DNA from: JAEWWD01 sp964440115
Lineage (GTDB): Bacteria; Bacillota; Clostridia; Christensenellales; CAG-138
Direction of reading: 5' to 3'
DNA length: 64,000 nt
Assembly: GCA_964440115.1 (NCBI GenBank)
Contig: CAYTPV010000008.1
Location: 62,001-126,000, forward strand
Within the stretch, counting starts at the first letter, position 1, and each line of letters begins with the position of its first letter. Positions 51,882-59,728 of the stretch are shown here, piece after piece. The notes beneath the pieces were generated by a model that worked only from the letters and a program-made list of their open reading frames with translations, had not been told where the DNA came from and ran no database searches. A program made the translations under genes and the position numbers.

Positions 51882-52802
51882 ATGGACAATGACATTGCTC
51901 TTTTAATCGGACAGCCAAAACAAGGCGAAGATTATACTCAAAGTTCCAATTCTCTTTTCCACTTCATGGAGAAGTTAGAGTATCTAGAGGATGCTATTAC
52001 GAAGAAAGCTCTTCTACCAAGATATTGTAGAGAAAACATTGAACACTTAAACTTGGCTCTGAATGGAGCACCATTTAAAGAAATGGCTGTCCTAATGAAG
52101 TGCTTTTGTGACATACCATTGCACAAGATCAACCAAGAATGCGATTGTTCTGTACAGTCAGAAGATGGCTCGAATGAAGAGAAAAGGCACTGTCACACTT
52201 CAATATATGGTGAGTATGCATTAGCATTCTCCAAATCATGGGGTGAGCAAAATGGCATTCAACCCATTAGTTATCTAGTGCCTAATTCCAAAGCAATAAA
52301 TAGAATTAGTGATGCAATTAATCATGTTCTTTCTAGTGAAGAAGACATAAGTGATTTAATAACGGATGGTCTCATGAATCAACTGGCGTATCAAAAAACA
52401 ATTCGTGGTAAAATGTCACGGACAGCAAAGAATGGGGCAAAACAAATCATATTGAAAAATTTCCACGATGAACATGAATGGCGATTCATACCAGAAAAAT
52501 CATTTGTGGATGATAATGATAACAGATTTGAGACTATCATTGCTAATCCTTATATCCTTGATGACGTAAGCGATATATCAACGAGCCCTATAAGCCTTTT
52601 ATCAAATAAACTCCAGAATCCGGAATACAGTCAATACTGGCTAAAGTTTGAATACGACGAGGTGAAATATATTATTGTGCCTGATAAGAGTGCAAGATTA
52701 GGTATAATAAACAAAATTAATAATTTAGATATTAATACTATGGATAAATATGTGTTAATAAGCAAGCTGATAGTCCTAAATGAGGTTCGAAAGGATTGGT
52801 AG
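51882..52802 (+). CDS. AbiGi-like abortive infection protein (putative antitoxin)
   Basis: A 306-residue soluble protein with the AbiGi pattern: SLFHFMEKLEYLEDAITKKALLPRYC near the N-terminus, then MKCFCDIPLHKI, YGEYALAFSKSWGEQNGIQPISYL, and later NFHDEHEWRFIPE. In lactococci AbiGi is encoded just before AbiGii and is regarded as its antitoxin or partner. The ATG at 51882 has AGGTGAT upstream. The gene is AT-rich, unlike the core genes, and the next gene starts one base after its stop codon. Family recognition is by pattern, not by search. Confidence 0.72.
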   Translation: MDNDIALLIGQPKQGEDYTQSSNSLFHFMEKLEYLEDAITKKALLPRYCRENIEHLNLALNGAPFKEMAVLMKCFCDIPLHKINQECDCSVQSEDGSNEEKRHCHTSIYGEYALAFSKSWGEQNGIQPISYLVPNSKAINRISDAINHVLSSEEDISDLITDGLMNQLAYQKTIRGKMSRTAKNGAKQIILKNFHDEHEWRFIPEKSFVDDNDNRFETIIANPYILDDVSDISTSPISLLSNKLQNPEYSQYWLKFEYDEVKYIIVPDKSARLGIINKINNLDINTMDKYVLISKLIVLNEVRKDW

Positions 52803-52803
52803 T

Positions 52804-53871
52804 ATGAAAAATCGCCTTAAAAGCACTTTTTCTAACGATAAACCATCAATGTTTTTAGGGACAATCAAATTTGAAGATGAAAACTCTTATGGTGAATTTG
52901 AAAAAAAACTTCGGATAGTATATGAAACCGGCACTCCACAGAGAATTAGTGGAGTGGATAAAATGGTAACTGATCAAAAGATTAATGGACGAACATATCC
53001 GCTTGAAGAATATGATGGAATAGCAGAGTTGTATATTGCTCCTTCTGTAGAAGATGTACCAATAAAAGCACATTCAGAGTTTGGAAATTATGTATGGAGT
53101 TTTAAAAGAATTTCTACAAAAGAAAAAGTCACTGTTTCAAATGATGAAAACAGTATTGTATATATAAAATTTGATTTTATACACTCAAAGGATAAATTAA
53201 CTTTTTCATATAAAAACAATCCCAAGTCCGCTAAAGAAATCGTGCAAATTATTGAAGTCTATAGTGCAGCCATAGATTTATTTGATACTACCTTCACTAA
53301 AAAACCAAAAAAGCTCTCCGAGATTATTGAAGGATATAAAAGATCTCTAATATTCTGGAAGCGTGTTCATTGCATTGAGCAAACATTAGATGTTACATTC
53401 GACCCACAAAAAATATCCGATGATTCATCCGACGAAGAATGGATAGAAATATTATATGCTTCACTAATTGATAAATACCCGATAAAAGAGTATACCACAA
53501 TCTCTGAAATTATAGGGTTTCCCGAAAACAATCATGAGTTTAAAGAAGGACAGAATTTGGCGTTCACATTTGATTCAGATAAAAAATTCAACATTTTGGG
53601 CGTTGAAATACAGTTTTTTAGAGTTAACGTCGCATTCAATTTAATAATTGATTCCATAGAGAAAAACAATGTAACTGGAGAATTTTTAATTAAAACAAGA
53701 GAGGAAGACCTTCATCAATCATATGTGTCTTATAGGGGGTTTATAAATGAAGATCAAAGAGATGCAGAAAAGAAAATGTTGATGTCAGACTTTAACAATG
53801 GCATGGTGGTATATAGAGAAGCGCAAACTTTGAAACAATTGATAAATAGACAAATTCCTCCCGAAAAGTAG
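52804..53871 (+). CDS. Putative AbiGii-like toxin partner
   Basis: A 355-residue soluble, AT-rich protein with no signal peptide or clear motif. It is mixed alpha/beta, with a long helical stretch in the middle (SAKEIVQIIEVYSAAIDLFD, about 145-165) and an N-terminal beta-rich domain. The ATG at 52804 has AAAGGAT upstream and follows the AbiGi-like stop by one base. It is named AbiGii-like mainly because of its partner, its size (the lactococcal protein is near 400 residues) and its lack of any other match; the activity is unknown. Confidence 0.5.
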   Translation: MKNRLKSTFSNDKPSMFLGTIKFEDENSYGEFEKKLRIVYETGTPQRISGVDKMVTDQKINGRTYPLEEYDGIAELYIAPSVEDVPIKAHSEFGNYVWSFKRISTKEKVTVSNDENSIVYIKFDFIHSKDKLTFSYKNNPKSAKEIVQIIEVYSAAIDLFDTTFTKKPKKLSEIIEGYKRSLIFWKRVHCIEQTLDVTFDPQKISDDSSDEEWIEILYASLIDKYPIKEYTTISEIIGFPENNHEFKEGQNLAFTFDSDKKFNILGVEIQFFRVNVAFNLIIDSIEKNNVTGEFLIKTREEDLHQSYVSYRGFINEDQRDAEKKMLMSDFNNGMVVYREAQTLKQLINRQIPPEK

Positions 53872-53886
53872 TTTCGACAAAATCAT

Positions 53887-53932
53887 CCCCCGAAAAGCCG
53901 CATCCTGCAACTTCTCGGGGATTTCTCTTTTT
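53887..53932 (+). terminator. Terminator between convergent genes
   Basis: CCCCGAAAAG (53888-53897) and CTTCTCGGGG (53911-53920) with one internal mismatch, followed by ATTTCTCTTTTT. It separates the AbiG-like pair from the convergent aminotransferase gene. Confidence 0.75.
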
Positions 53933-53947
53933 CCCTGACAGCGGGTT

Positions 53948-55120
53948 TTACCCCCGCATCTCCGCAATCGCCCCGGCCAGCCTACGTATCCCTTCCTCAA
54001 TGGCCGCTTCGTCCGAATTCGTATAGTTCAGCCGCAGGGTGTTGACGTCCTTCGCGTCCACATAAAACGGGTCGCCGGGTACGAAGGCCACGTTTTTCTC
54101 TATTGCCGCGTCGAACAGCTTCATTGCGCACATGCCCTTGGGCAGTTCCGCCCACAGGAACATGCCGCCCTCCGGTTCGGTGCAGGTGACATAATCGGGG
54201 AAGTATTTTTTGATGGCGTTCACCATGGCTTCCCGCTGGCGTTTGTACAGCGCTCGGATTTTTAATATATGCGTGTCGATGTCGCTATCTGCGAGGTATT
54301 GATACAGCAGGCGCTGCGAGAAATAGTTGGTGTGCAGATCCGCGCCCTGTTTGGCAGTGATGAGCTGATCCATGATATCATCCGGCGCACACACCCAGCC
54401 CAGCCGCATGGAAGGGGAGAAGGTCTTGGAGAATGTGCCCAGCAGCAGCACGTTGCCTTGCATCAGCGCGCCCATGGAGGGGGCTTCCTTGCCCATAAAG
54501 CGCAGCTCGCCGTAGGGATCGTCCTCAATGAGCACCGTATCGGAGTTCTTCATGACCGCGGCGACCTGCCTGCGCTTTTCTTCGGTGTACGAGATGCCGG
54601 AGGGATTCTGGAAATTGGGCACGGAATAGAACAGCTTGGGGCTTTGCTTGAGCGCTTCCTGAAGTTCTTCAATATTCACGCCGTCGGAATCGAGCGTGAC
54701 GGGGATATAGTTAGGTTCAAACATGGAAATCGCCTGTATCGCGCCAAGATAGCCGGGGCGTTCGATGACCACTCGGTCGCCTTTGTCGATAAACACCTTG
54801 GCGATCAAATCCAGCCCCTGCTGCGAGCCGGTGGTGATGAGTATGTTTTTTGCTTCAACCCGCACGCCCTTTTTCTGATAGCGCGCAGCAATCCATTCGC
54901 GAAGCGGCGCGTAGCCTTCGGTTGTGCTGTACTGCAGGGCGCTTGGGCCATCCTCGCGCAATACCTTATCCGACGCGATGCGGATTTCCTCCACGGGGAA
55001 GGAAAGCGGGTTGGGCAGGCCGCCCGCAAACGATATGATTTCGGGGCTTTGCGTCACCTTGAGTATCTCGCGGATAAAGGATTTGCCTACGGTGGACATG
55101 CGGGTCGCGTAACGAGTCAT
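53948..55120 (-). CDS. PLP-dependent aminotransferase (class I/II, 2-aminoadipate type)
   Basis: A 390-residue fold-type I enzyme. It has ISFAGGLPNPLSFPVEEI (32-48), GSQQGLDLIAKVF, SVPNFQNPSGISY with the Asn that binds PLP, VLIEDDPYGELRF (Asp200/201), and the Schiff-base Lys232 in GTFSKTFSPSMRLGW. This is the LysN/MocR-catalytic-domain subgroup, which transaminates 2-aminoadipate, kynurenine or branched-chain amino acids. No GntR domain is attached. The exact substrate is not predictable. Confidence 0.93.
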   Translation of the reverse strand: MTRYATRMSTVGKSFIREILKVTQSPEIISFAGGLPNPLSFPVEEIRIASDKVLREDGPSALQYSTTEGYAPLREWIAARYQKKGVRVEAKNILITTGSQQGLDLIAKVFIDKGDRVVIERPGYLGAIQAISMFEPNYIPVTLDSDGVNIEELQEALKQSPKLFYSVPNFQNPSGISYTEEKRRQVAAVMKNSDTVLIEDDPYGELRFMGKEAPSMGALMQGNVLLLGTFSKTFSPSMRLGWVCAPDDIMDQLITAKQGADLHTNYFSQRLLYQYLADSDIDTHILKIRALYKRQREAMVNAIKKYFPDYVTCTEPEGGMFLWAELPKGMCAMKLFDAAIEKNVAFVPGDPFYVDAKDVNTLRLNYTNSDEAAIEEGIRRLAGAIAEMRG

Positions 55121-55154
55121 TTTCTTTTTCTCCTCTCAACTGATAAGCTAAATA

Positions 55155-55202
55155 TACAAAAAAGCGGGTCAAAGCCTTGTACCTAGGCTTTGACCCGCTT
55201 TG
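55155..55202 (-). terminator. Intrinsic terminator of the 29-aa peptide gene
   Basis: AAAGCGGGTCAAAGCC (55161-55176) and its perfect complement GGCTTTGACCCGCTTT (55186-55201), loop 9 nt, followed on the minus strand by TTTTTTG. It ends transcription of the small gene just before the aminotransferase gene. Confidence 0.85.
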
Positions 55203-55221
55203 GCGTTCAGCTTATTGCCGA

Positions 55222-55311
55222 TTACGATTGCAGCGGACAAAGCCCGGCGGTAATGACTACTGCGAGCGCTGCTGCTACGATAATAATGCTGTTTTGGTTG
55301 CGCTGCGTCAT
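55222..55311 (-). CDS. 29-aa hydrophobic peptide
   Basis: ATG at 55311 encodes MTQRNQNS, then a 17-residue hydrophobic helix (IIIVAAALAVVITAGLC) and PLQS. GGAGG lies 11 nt upstream. The unit has its own near-consensus promoter (55379-55351) and a perfect terminator 20 nt downstream, so it is a self-contained transcription unit of about 190 nt. It could be a small membrane protein, a type I toxin-like peptide, or (if untranslated) a small RNA. No similarity is recognised. Confidence 0.55.
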   Translation of the reverse strand: MTQRNQNSIIIVAAALAVVITAGLCPLQS

Positions 55312-55350
55312 TACGGCTTTGTCCTCCTGTCAGTATTTGTGTTTTTTGCC

Positions 55351-55379
55351 ATCGTAGCACCGGAGCGGGGGAATGTCAA
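55351..55379 (-). promoter_or_regulatory. Promoter of the 29-aa peptide gene
   Basis: On the minus strand TTGACA (55379-55374), a 17-nt spacer, TACGAT (55356-55351). Transcription would start about 55344, some 33 nt before the ATG. Confidence 0.75.
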
Positions 55380-55388
55380 CGATTGAAA

Positions 55389-55652
55389 ATGATATATCAT
55401 TTTTTAGGCCATCGGCAAAGTCCTTCGGACTTTGCCGATGGGTTTTCTGTGGGTTAAAATGTCGCTCATGGCGACATTTTTTCACCGATTTGACGGGCAT
55501 GCACCCGAATGGTACATTCGGGTATTCTTCAAGGAATGATATGTGGCTGCGCCACACAATTAATCGTCCAAATCGGATTAAAAGTGCGGGATTTTCGAAT
55601 CCCCCACACCCCATTAGAGGGTTTGTCGATAATCTGTAAAATGATATATCAT
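55389..55652. repeat. 264-bp hairpin element bounded by ATGATATATCAT
   Basis: Identical 12-bp palindromes ATGATATATCAT stand at 55389-55400 and 55641-55652. Between them are consecutive hairpins: CCATCGGCAAAGTCC-TTC-GGACTTTGCCGATGG in two arms (about 55408-55440), AATGTCGC-TCAT-GCGACATT (about 55459-55480), CCCGAATG-GTA-CATTCGGG (about 55505-55523) and GTGGC-TGC-GCCAC (about 55542-55554). No gene is supported. It looks like a small nonautonomous mobile element or structured RNA. Confidence 0.6.
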
Positions 55653-55663
55653 CGTTGTAAATC

Positions 55664-56974
55664 TCACTGCCGGCTCCCTGAAAGCGCAGGCTGCTTTTCG
55701 CTTAAGATATTCAGCACGATCCTCCGTACATCCGCCGCGAGATACAGCGAGCCGCAGATCACGAGCGAGCCGTTTTGATCCGTCTCCCATAGGGCGGTTT
55801 TTACGCCGTCTTTGATATCGTCGCTGTATATAGCGTTCATCCCCATAGCCCGCGCCCGCTCGCACAGATCCTTCGCGGGTAATGCGCGCGGATTGTTGGG
55901 AGTGACGGCGATAAAGCGATATACATACGGCTGAATGATGCGCAAAAACGCGTCGTATTCCTTATCCGCCAGCACGCCCATCAGCACGGTGAGTTTTCTT
56001 GTTCCCATTTTCGCAAGGCTTTGCGCGAGCACTTTGCCGCCGTCCGGGTTGTGCGCGCCATCGAGCACGATGAGCGGGTTATTGCTCAACACTTCCATGC
56101 GCGCTGGGATGAACGCCGTGCGCACGCCGTCCTGTATGTTTTTTTCCGTTATTTCGAAGCCCTGCTTCTGCAATTCCTGTGCGGCCGTGATGGCCGTCAC
56201 GGCGTTGTACACCTGAAAACCGCCGCGCAAGCCTTTTTGATACGCCACGCCCTTGTACGTAAAGTTCTGCGCTTCAAAGCCGGTATCCGTCACCGTAAGC
56301 TGCGAAAGATCGGGAATCACAAGCGTGCTGTTTGTCAGCTCACATTGCTTCTGTATTTCGATGATTGCGTCTTCTTGCTGCAGCGGGTATAGCACCGTCG
56401 TGCCGCCTTTGATGATGCCCGCTTTTTCATACGCGATTTTGGCTATGGTATCGCCGAGTATGGCCGCGTGGTCGATGCCTATGGAGGTGATGACCTGCAC
56501 GAGCGGGGCTGAGATGATGTTCGTGGAATCATACCTGCCGCCCAAGCCGACCTCCAGACAAACGATATCGCAGCCGCGGCGATAAAACCACTCCAGTGCG
56601 ATTGCCGTGACGACCTCGAACTGTGTGGGGTATTCACCGTCCACAGCGGAGTGTTCAAACTGTTCGAACACGAATTCGGCGCAGCCCGCCAGCTCTTCCT
56701 GCGTGATGGCAACGTTATCGATCTGCATGCTTTCTTCAAAGTTCAGTACATGCGGGCTGATGAACAGGCCGGTGCGGTATCCGCTGTGCTTCAATATATT
56801 AGCGATCATGGTGGTGGTGGAGCCTTTGCCGTTGGTGCCCGCCACATGCACAAACTTGAGTTTCTCCTGCGGATTGCCCATGTTTTCTAACAGCTTCTGT
56901 ATGCGCCCCAGACCCAGATGGATGCCGAATTTGCCCAGACTATCGATGCGTTTTATGATTTCGTTGTATTGCAT
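55664..56974 (-). CDS. folC: Folylpolyglutamate/dihydrofolate synthase
   Basis: A 436-residue Mur-ligase-type enzyme that adds glutamate to dihydropteroate and folates. The P-loop is HVAGTNGKGSTTTMIANIL (43-61); other motifs are LGGRYDSTNII, ITSIGIDHAAILGDTIAKIAYEKAGIIK and LDGAHNPDG. Length is normal. GGGGGAG precedes the ATG. It is the last gene of the folate cluster on the minus strand and is separated from folK by a block of interspersed hairpins. Confidence 0.96.
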   Translation of the reverse strand: MQYNEIIKRIDSLGKFGIHLGLGRIQKLLENMGNPQEKLKFVHVAGTNGKGSTTTMIANILKHSGYRTGLFISPHVLNFEESMQIDNVAITQEELAGCAEFVFEQFEHSAVDGEYPTQFEVVTAIALEWFYRRGCDIVCLEVGLGGRYDSTNIISAPLVQVITSIGIDHAAILGDTIAKIAYEKAGIIKGGTTVLYPLQQEDAIIEIQKQCELTNSTLVIPDLSQLTVTDTGFEAQNFTYKGVAYQKGLRGGFQVYNAVTAITAAQELQKQGFEITEKNIQDGVRTAFIPARMEVLSNNPLIVLDGAHNPDGGKVLAQSLAKMGTRKLTVLMGVLADKEYDAFLRIIQPYVYRFIAVTPNNPRALPAKDLCERARAMGMNAIYSDDIKDGVKTALWETDQNGSLVICGSLYLAADVRRIVLNILSEKQPALSGSRQ

Positions 56975-56999
56975 TTTCTCCCCCAGTGCTTTTCATCGA

Positions 57000-57140
57000 C
57001 GATATGTTGAGGGCTCCGCCCTCAAACTCCCGCTTAAGGCCGTAACGGCCCTAAGAACCCATTTTGGGGAACGCACTATTCTAGTGCGTTCCCGGAGATA
57101 GGGATTCCCAAGGGACATGTCCCTTGGGTAGGGGTATGGG
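57000..57140. repeat. Interspersed repeat, module C with four further hairpins
   Basis: In order GAGGGCTCCGCCCTC, GGCCGTAACGGCC, GGGAACGCACT...AGTGCGTTCCC, CCCAAGGGACATGTCCCTTG, then GGGGGCAACGCCCCC to about 57150. The first and fourth blocks are the reverse complement of the elements at 19165-19290. They interrupt the folate operon between the folB/folK gene and folC. Confidence 0.7.
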
Positions 57141-57167
57141 GGCAACGCCCCCAACGAAGCTTTATCG

Positions 57168-57947
57168 TCAGCCTTTTATCTTCGCAAGCAGTTCCTTCAT
57201 GCTCATGTTCTTCACCGGATGGATCAGGAACGGCTCAATCTGGCACAGCGGCTCGAGCACGAAATCGCGAATGTGCATTTCGGGGTGGGGGATTTTCAGA
57301 TCGTCCGTGAAAATACGCCTGTCCCCGTAAAGGAGAATATCCACATCCAGCGTGCGTTCGCCCCAGTGCCGTGTTTTGATGCGGTTTGCAAGCCGCTCCG
57401 CGTGCTTGCAGAAGGCAAGCAGTTCCTTGGGTGTGAGGTAGGTGCGAATTTTAAGCGCGCCGTTAAGAAAATCCGGCTGATCCAGCACGCCGTAGGGCGG
57501 GGTTTCGATGTATTCGGATTTCGCTAAACCCACGATCGCCGCGTCCTTCTCGATTTCCTGCCACACGATGCTCAGGTTCGCAAGCCGATCCCCCAGATTA
57601 GAGCCTATGGCGAGATAGCAGACAACCCAGCCGCGCGAAATAGAAACCGCCGCGTCGCCGTACCCGGATTGCGCGTGCAGCGTAAGCGTGACTTCCCGCA
57701 TTACGGGGAACTGATTGAGCAGCCGACCGGCGAGGATATGCAGCGGCGCTTCCGGCGCATCCAACTGCGCGTGTTCGCAGTAAGAAACGATCTGCGCCTG
57801 CGCATCTTGGGCGAGCTTGAACGCGTTGTACTCTTTTGCGTCCTCATAGAGCATAAGCGCCGCGTCTGCGCTGTAAGCTGCAGCCGCGCTTTCCTGTGAG
57901 GCAATTTGGGCTTTGATTTGAATTCCGTTGAGCGTTATCTGATCCAT
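57168..57947 (-). CDS. folK: HPPK with degenerate N-terminal FolB-like domain
   Basis: A 259-residue protein. The C-terminal part (110-259) is a complete 6-hydroxymethyl-7,8-dihydropterin pyrophosphokinase: LAIGSNLGDR (112-121), HWGERTLDVDILLYGD and IPHPEMHIRDFVLEPL. The N-terminal 105 residues align in outline with dihydroneopterin aldolase (starts MDQITLNGIQI, ends with LTLHA...AAVSISR). They lack the Gly-x-x-x-Glu-Glu segment, the conserved Asn-Tyr region and the late catalytic Lys, so aldolase activity is doubtful. It overlaps folP by 13 nt. Confidence 0.9.
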   Translation of the reverse strand: MDQITLNGIQIKAQIASQESAAAAYSADAALMLYEDAKEYNAFKLAQDAQAQIVSYCEHAQLDAPEAPLHILAGRLLNQFPVMREVTLTLHAQSGYGDAAVSISRGWVVCYLAIGSNLGDRLANLSIVWQEIEKDAAIVGLAKSEYIETPPYGVLDQPDFLNGALKIRTYLTPKELLAFCKHAERLANRIKTRHWGERTLDVDILLYGDRRIFTDDLKIPHPEMHIRDFVLEPLCQIEPFLIHPVKNMSMKELLAKIKG

Positions 57948-58753
57948 TTTCTTTCCTCGAGTATAGATTTTGTCATGCGGATTGCGTCGCAGTTTTCTTG
58001 TATATCGTGCACGCGGATGAACGATGCGCCTTTCATGACCCCGACCACGGTGGTGGCGATGGTGCCGTAAAGGCGGTCCGCCGTGTCTTTTTCAATCGTC
58101 CGGCCGATGGTGGATTTTCTCGATGTCGCGATCATGACGGGATAACCCAAAGCGCAAATCGTATCCGTATGGTTCATGACGAACAGGTTCTGTTCATAAC
58201 TCTTCGCGAACCCCACGCCGCCGTCGAGCAGGATGTTTTCCCTCAATACGCCCGCGCTTTGTGCGATGCTGATGCTTTCCCGCATATCCGCAAAAAAGTC
58301 GGTGGCGAAATGAATGTAATCCCTGTTTTTGCGGTTGTGCATGAGGCAGCAGGGGAGATGGGCTTTTGCGACAATCCCGGCCATATCCGAATCATACCGG
58401 AAGCCCCAGATATCGTTGACCATATCGATGTGAGGAAGGTTCGCCTGTACGACCGCGCTTTTGTAGGTATCGAGCGAAACGGGGATATCCAACCTCTCTT
58501 TGATGGCGGCGATAACGGGGTAAACGCGCTCGATTTCCTGCTCTGTCGATATCTGTTCGTGTCCGGGGCGCGTCGATTCGCCGCCGACGTCTATGATATC
58601 CGCGCCCTCCTGTATCATGCGCTCCGCGCGGAAGAGTGCTGAGTCGATTTCGTCGTATTTGCCGCCGTCGGAAAACGAATCCGGCGTGACATTGAGTATG
58701 CCCACGATGTACACGCCGTTTTGCGTATCGAACTGCTTTTTGCCGATGATCAT
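57935..58753 (-). CDS. folP: Dihydropteroate synthase
   Basis: A 272-residue TIM-barrel enzyme joining the pterin pyrophosphate to p-aminobenzoate; it is the sulfonamide target. VGILNVTPDSFSDGGKY (17-33), GADIIDVGGESTRPG, VNDIWGF, and the ATSRKSTIGRTI loop with Ser-Arg-Lys are all present. The start at 58753 (MIIGKKQFD) follows AAAGGAGC. It is the first gene of the folate operon, about 300 nt downstream of a tetrahydrofolate riboswitch. Confidence 0.95.
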   Translation of the reverse strand: MIIGKKQFDTQNGVYIVGILNVTPDSFSDGGKYDEIDSALFRAERMIQEGADIIDVGGESTRPGHEQISTEQEIERVYPVIAAIKERLDIPVSLDTYKSAVVQANLPHIDMVNDIWGFRYDSDMAGIVAKAHLPCCLMHNRKNRDYIHFATDFFADMRESISIAQSAGVLRENILLDGGVGFAKSYEQNLFVMNHTDTICALGYPVMIATSRKSTIGRTIEKDTADRLYGTIATTVVGVMKGASFIRVHDIQENCDAIRMTKSILEERKWIR

Positions 58754-58954
58754 GCGATTGCTCCTTTTTTGGGGAATGCGCCGCGCACCTGCAGTACAGG
58801 CGTGAGAAATAGTCCGTGTTCTGTTGTGCATTCTGCCCGGCCCAAAGCGTCGTTGCTCAGGGATTGCGAGGCTGTTTGCCCGTTGGCCCCATGCGCAGTT
58901 GCATAAGGCGCTGTACTATTTTGCGTCTGCAGGAGAGAACTTATCTGCCCGCCC

Positions 58955-58990
58955 ATAAACGAAAACGGGGCGGCCATCGCCGCCCCGCAT
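58955..58990 (-). terminator. Leader terminator of the folate operon
   Basis: On the minus strand CGGGGCGGC-GATG-GCCGCCCCG in outline (arms 58987-58979 and 58974-58966), then TTTTCGTTT. It lies between the riboswitch and folP and is the likely expression platform. Confidence 0.75.
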
Positions 58991-59055
58991 CAGAAAAAAT
59001 AAATCGGCTGTCCTATAGTTAAATAGAACAACCGCCATTGTACAAAGATTGTACG

Positions 59056-59165
59056 CTCTGCTGCAACAGCGGGATGCGAAATCCGTACCGCAGGTTTCCC
59101 TTTCGTCCCTTTGGCAACTCCCCGTCCAAAGGACACTTGACGCACAAATTTCTACTCTGCAGATA
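59056..59165 (-). promoter_or_regulatory. Tetrahydrofolate (THF) riboswitch
   Basis: Read on the minus strand, the leader matches the class I THF aptamer part by part: GCAGAGTAG at the 5' side (59160-59152), then GCGTCAAGTGTCC, the stem TGTCCTTTGG with loop ACGGGGAGTTG and CCAAAGGGAC, then GAAAGGGAAACCTGCGG and CGCATCCCGCTG. These correspond to GGAGAGUAG, AAGUGU, GGGAUGU, the GAAG...GCGG segment and UGCAUCCGCUCC of the known motif. Ligand binding should lower expression of folP, folK and perhaps folC. Confidence 0.85.
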
Positions 59166-59184
59166 TTCAATTGTGATGTCACTG

Positions 59185-59213
59185 AGTATAGCACACTTTG
59201 GAGGAAATGCAAA
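59185..59213 (-). promoter_or_regulatory. Promoter of the folate operon
   Basis: On the minus strand TTTGCA (59213-59208), 17-nt spacer, TATACT (59190-59185), 20 nt before the riboswitch. Confidence 0.6.
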
Positions 59214-59389
59214 AATAATTATTTTGCGTAAGGGAACCAAGGTACGACATTTAGCAGCCGGGAATGATTGCACTATGATGTACTCGATTTATAGTCAGTA
59301 ATTTTTTAATAATATTGTTAGTAATAAAAATATGATATACTGATAGTAAGTACGCTTGCGTCTGTACTATTTTTAGGGAGATGAGGGAC

Positions 59390-59728
59390 TTGCCTGATGA
59401 ATTAACGTTTGGACAATTACTCAAGTCAATAATTAAATCAAAAGGCCTTACTCAAGCTGAATTTTTAAGACAAATTAAAATATCGAAAACGTATCTGGTA
59501 GATATTGAGAACGGTAATGCATATCCACCGCCAGAGTTACAAATACGAATGTCAGATACGCTGCTGCTAGACGCTGATGCTAAAGCACATTTCTTTGATA
59601 AAGCAGCACAGGGACGAGGTGAATTACCGACTGATATATTTCGATACTTATACGAGAACGATGAAGCAATATGTGAACTTCGAGAAAGAATAAGAGGCAA
59701 GAGTTCCTATGAGAAATCTGTTTTGTGA
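59390..59728 (+). CDS. XRE-type controller protein of the second R-M system
   Basis: A 112-residue protein with an N-terminal HTH (LTFGQLLKSIIKSKGLTQAEFLRQIKISKTYLVDIENGN, about 4-44). Its C-terminal half resembles the DNA-damage or phage-type regulators with an RYLYENDEAICELRERI helix. The TTG at 59390 is 9 nt after GGGAG; an ATG at 59381 touches that site. It overlaps the restriction-modification gene by 20 nt and is well placed to act as a C-type controller timing its expression. Confidence 0.8.
   Translation: MPDELTFGQLLKSIIKSKGLTQAEFLRQIKISKTYLVDIENGNAYPPPELQIRMSDTLLLDADAKAHFFDKAAQGRGELPTDIFRYLYENDEAICELRERIRGKSSYEKSVL

Noticed and set aside
58750..58977. 75-codon frame upstream of folP
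   Set aside because: Starts within the leader terminator region without a ribosome site and overlaps folP control sequence.
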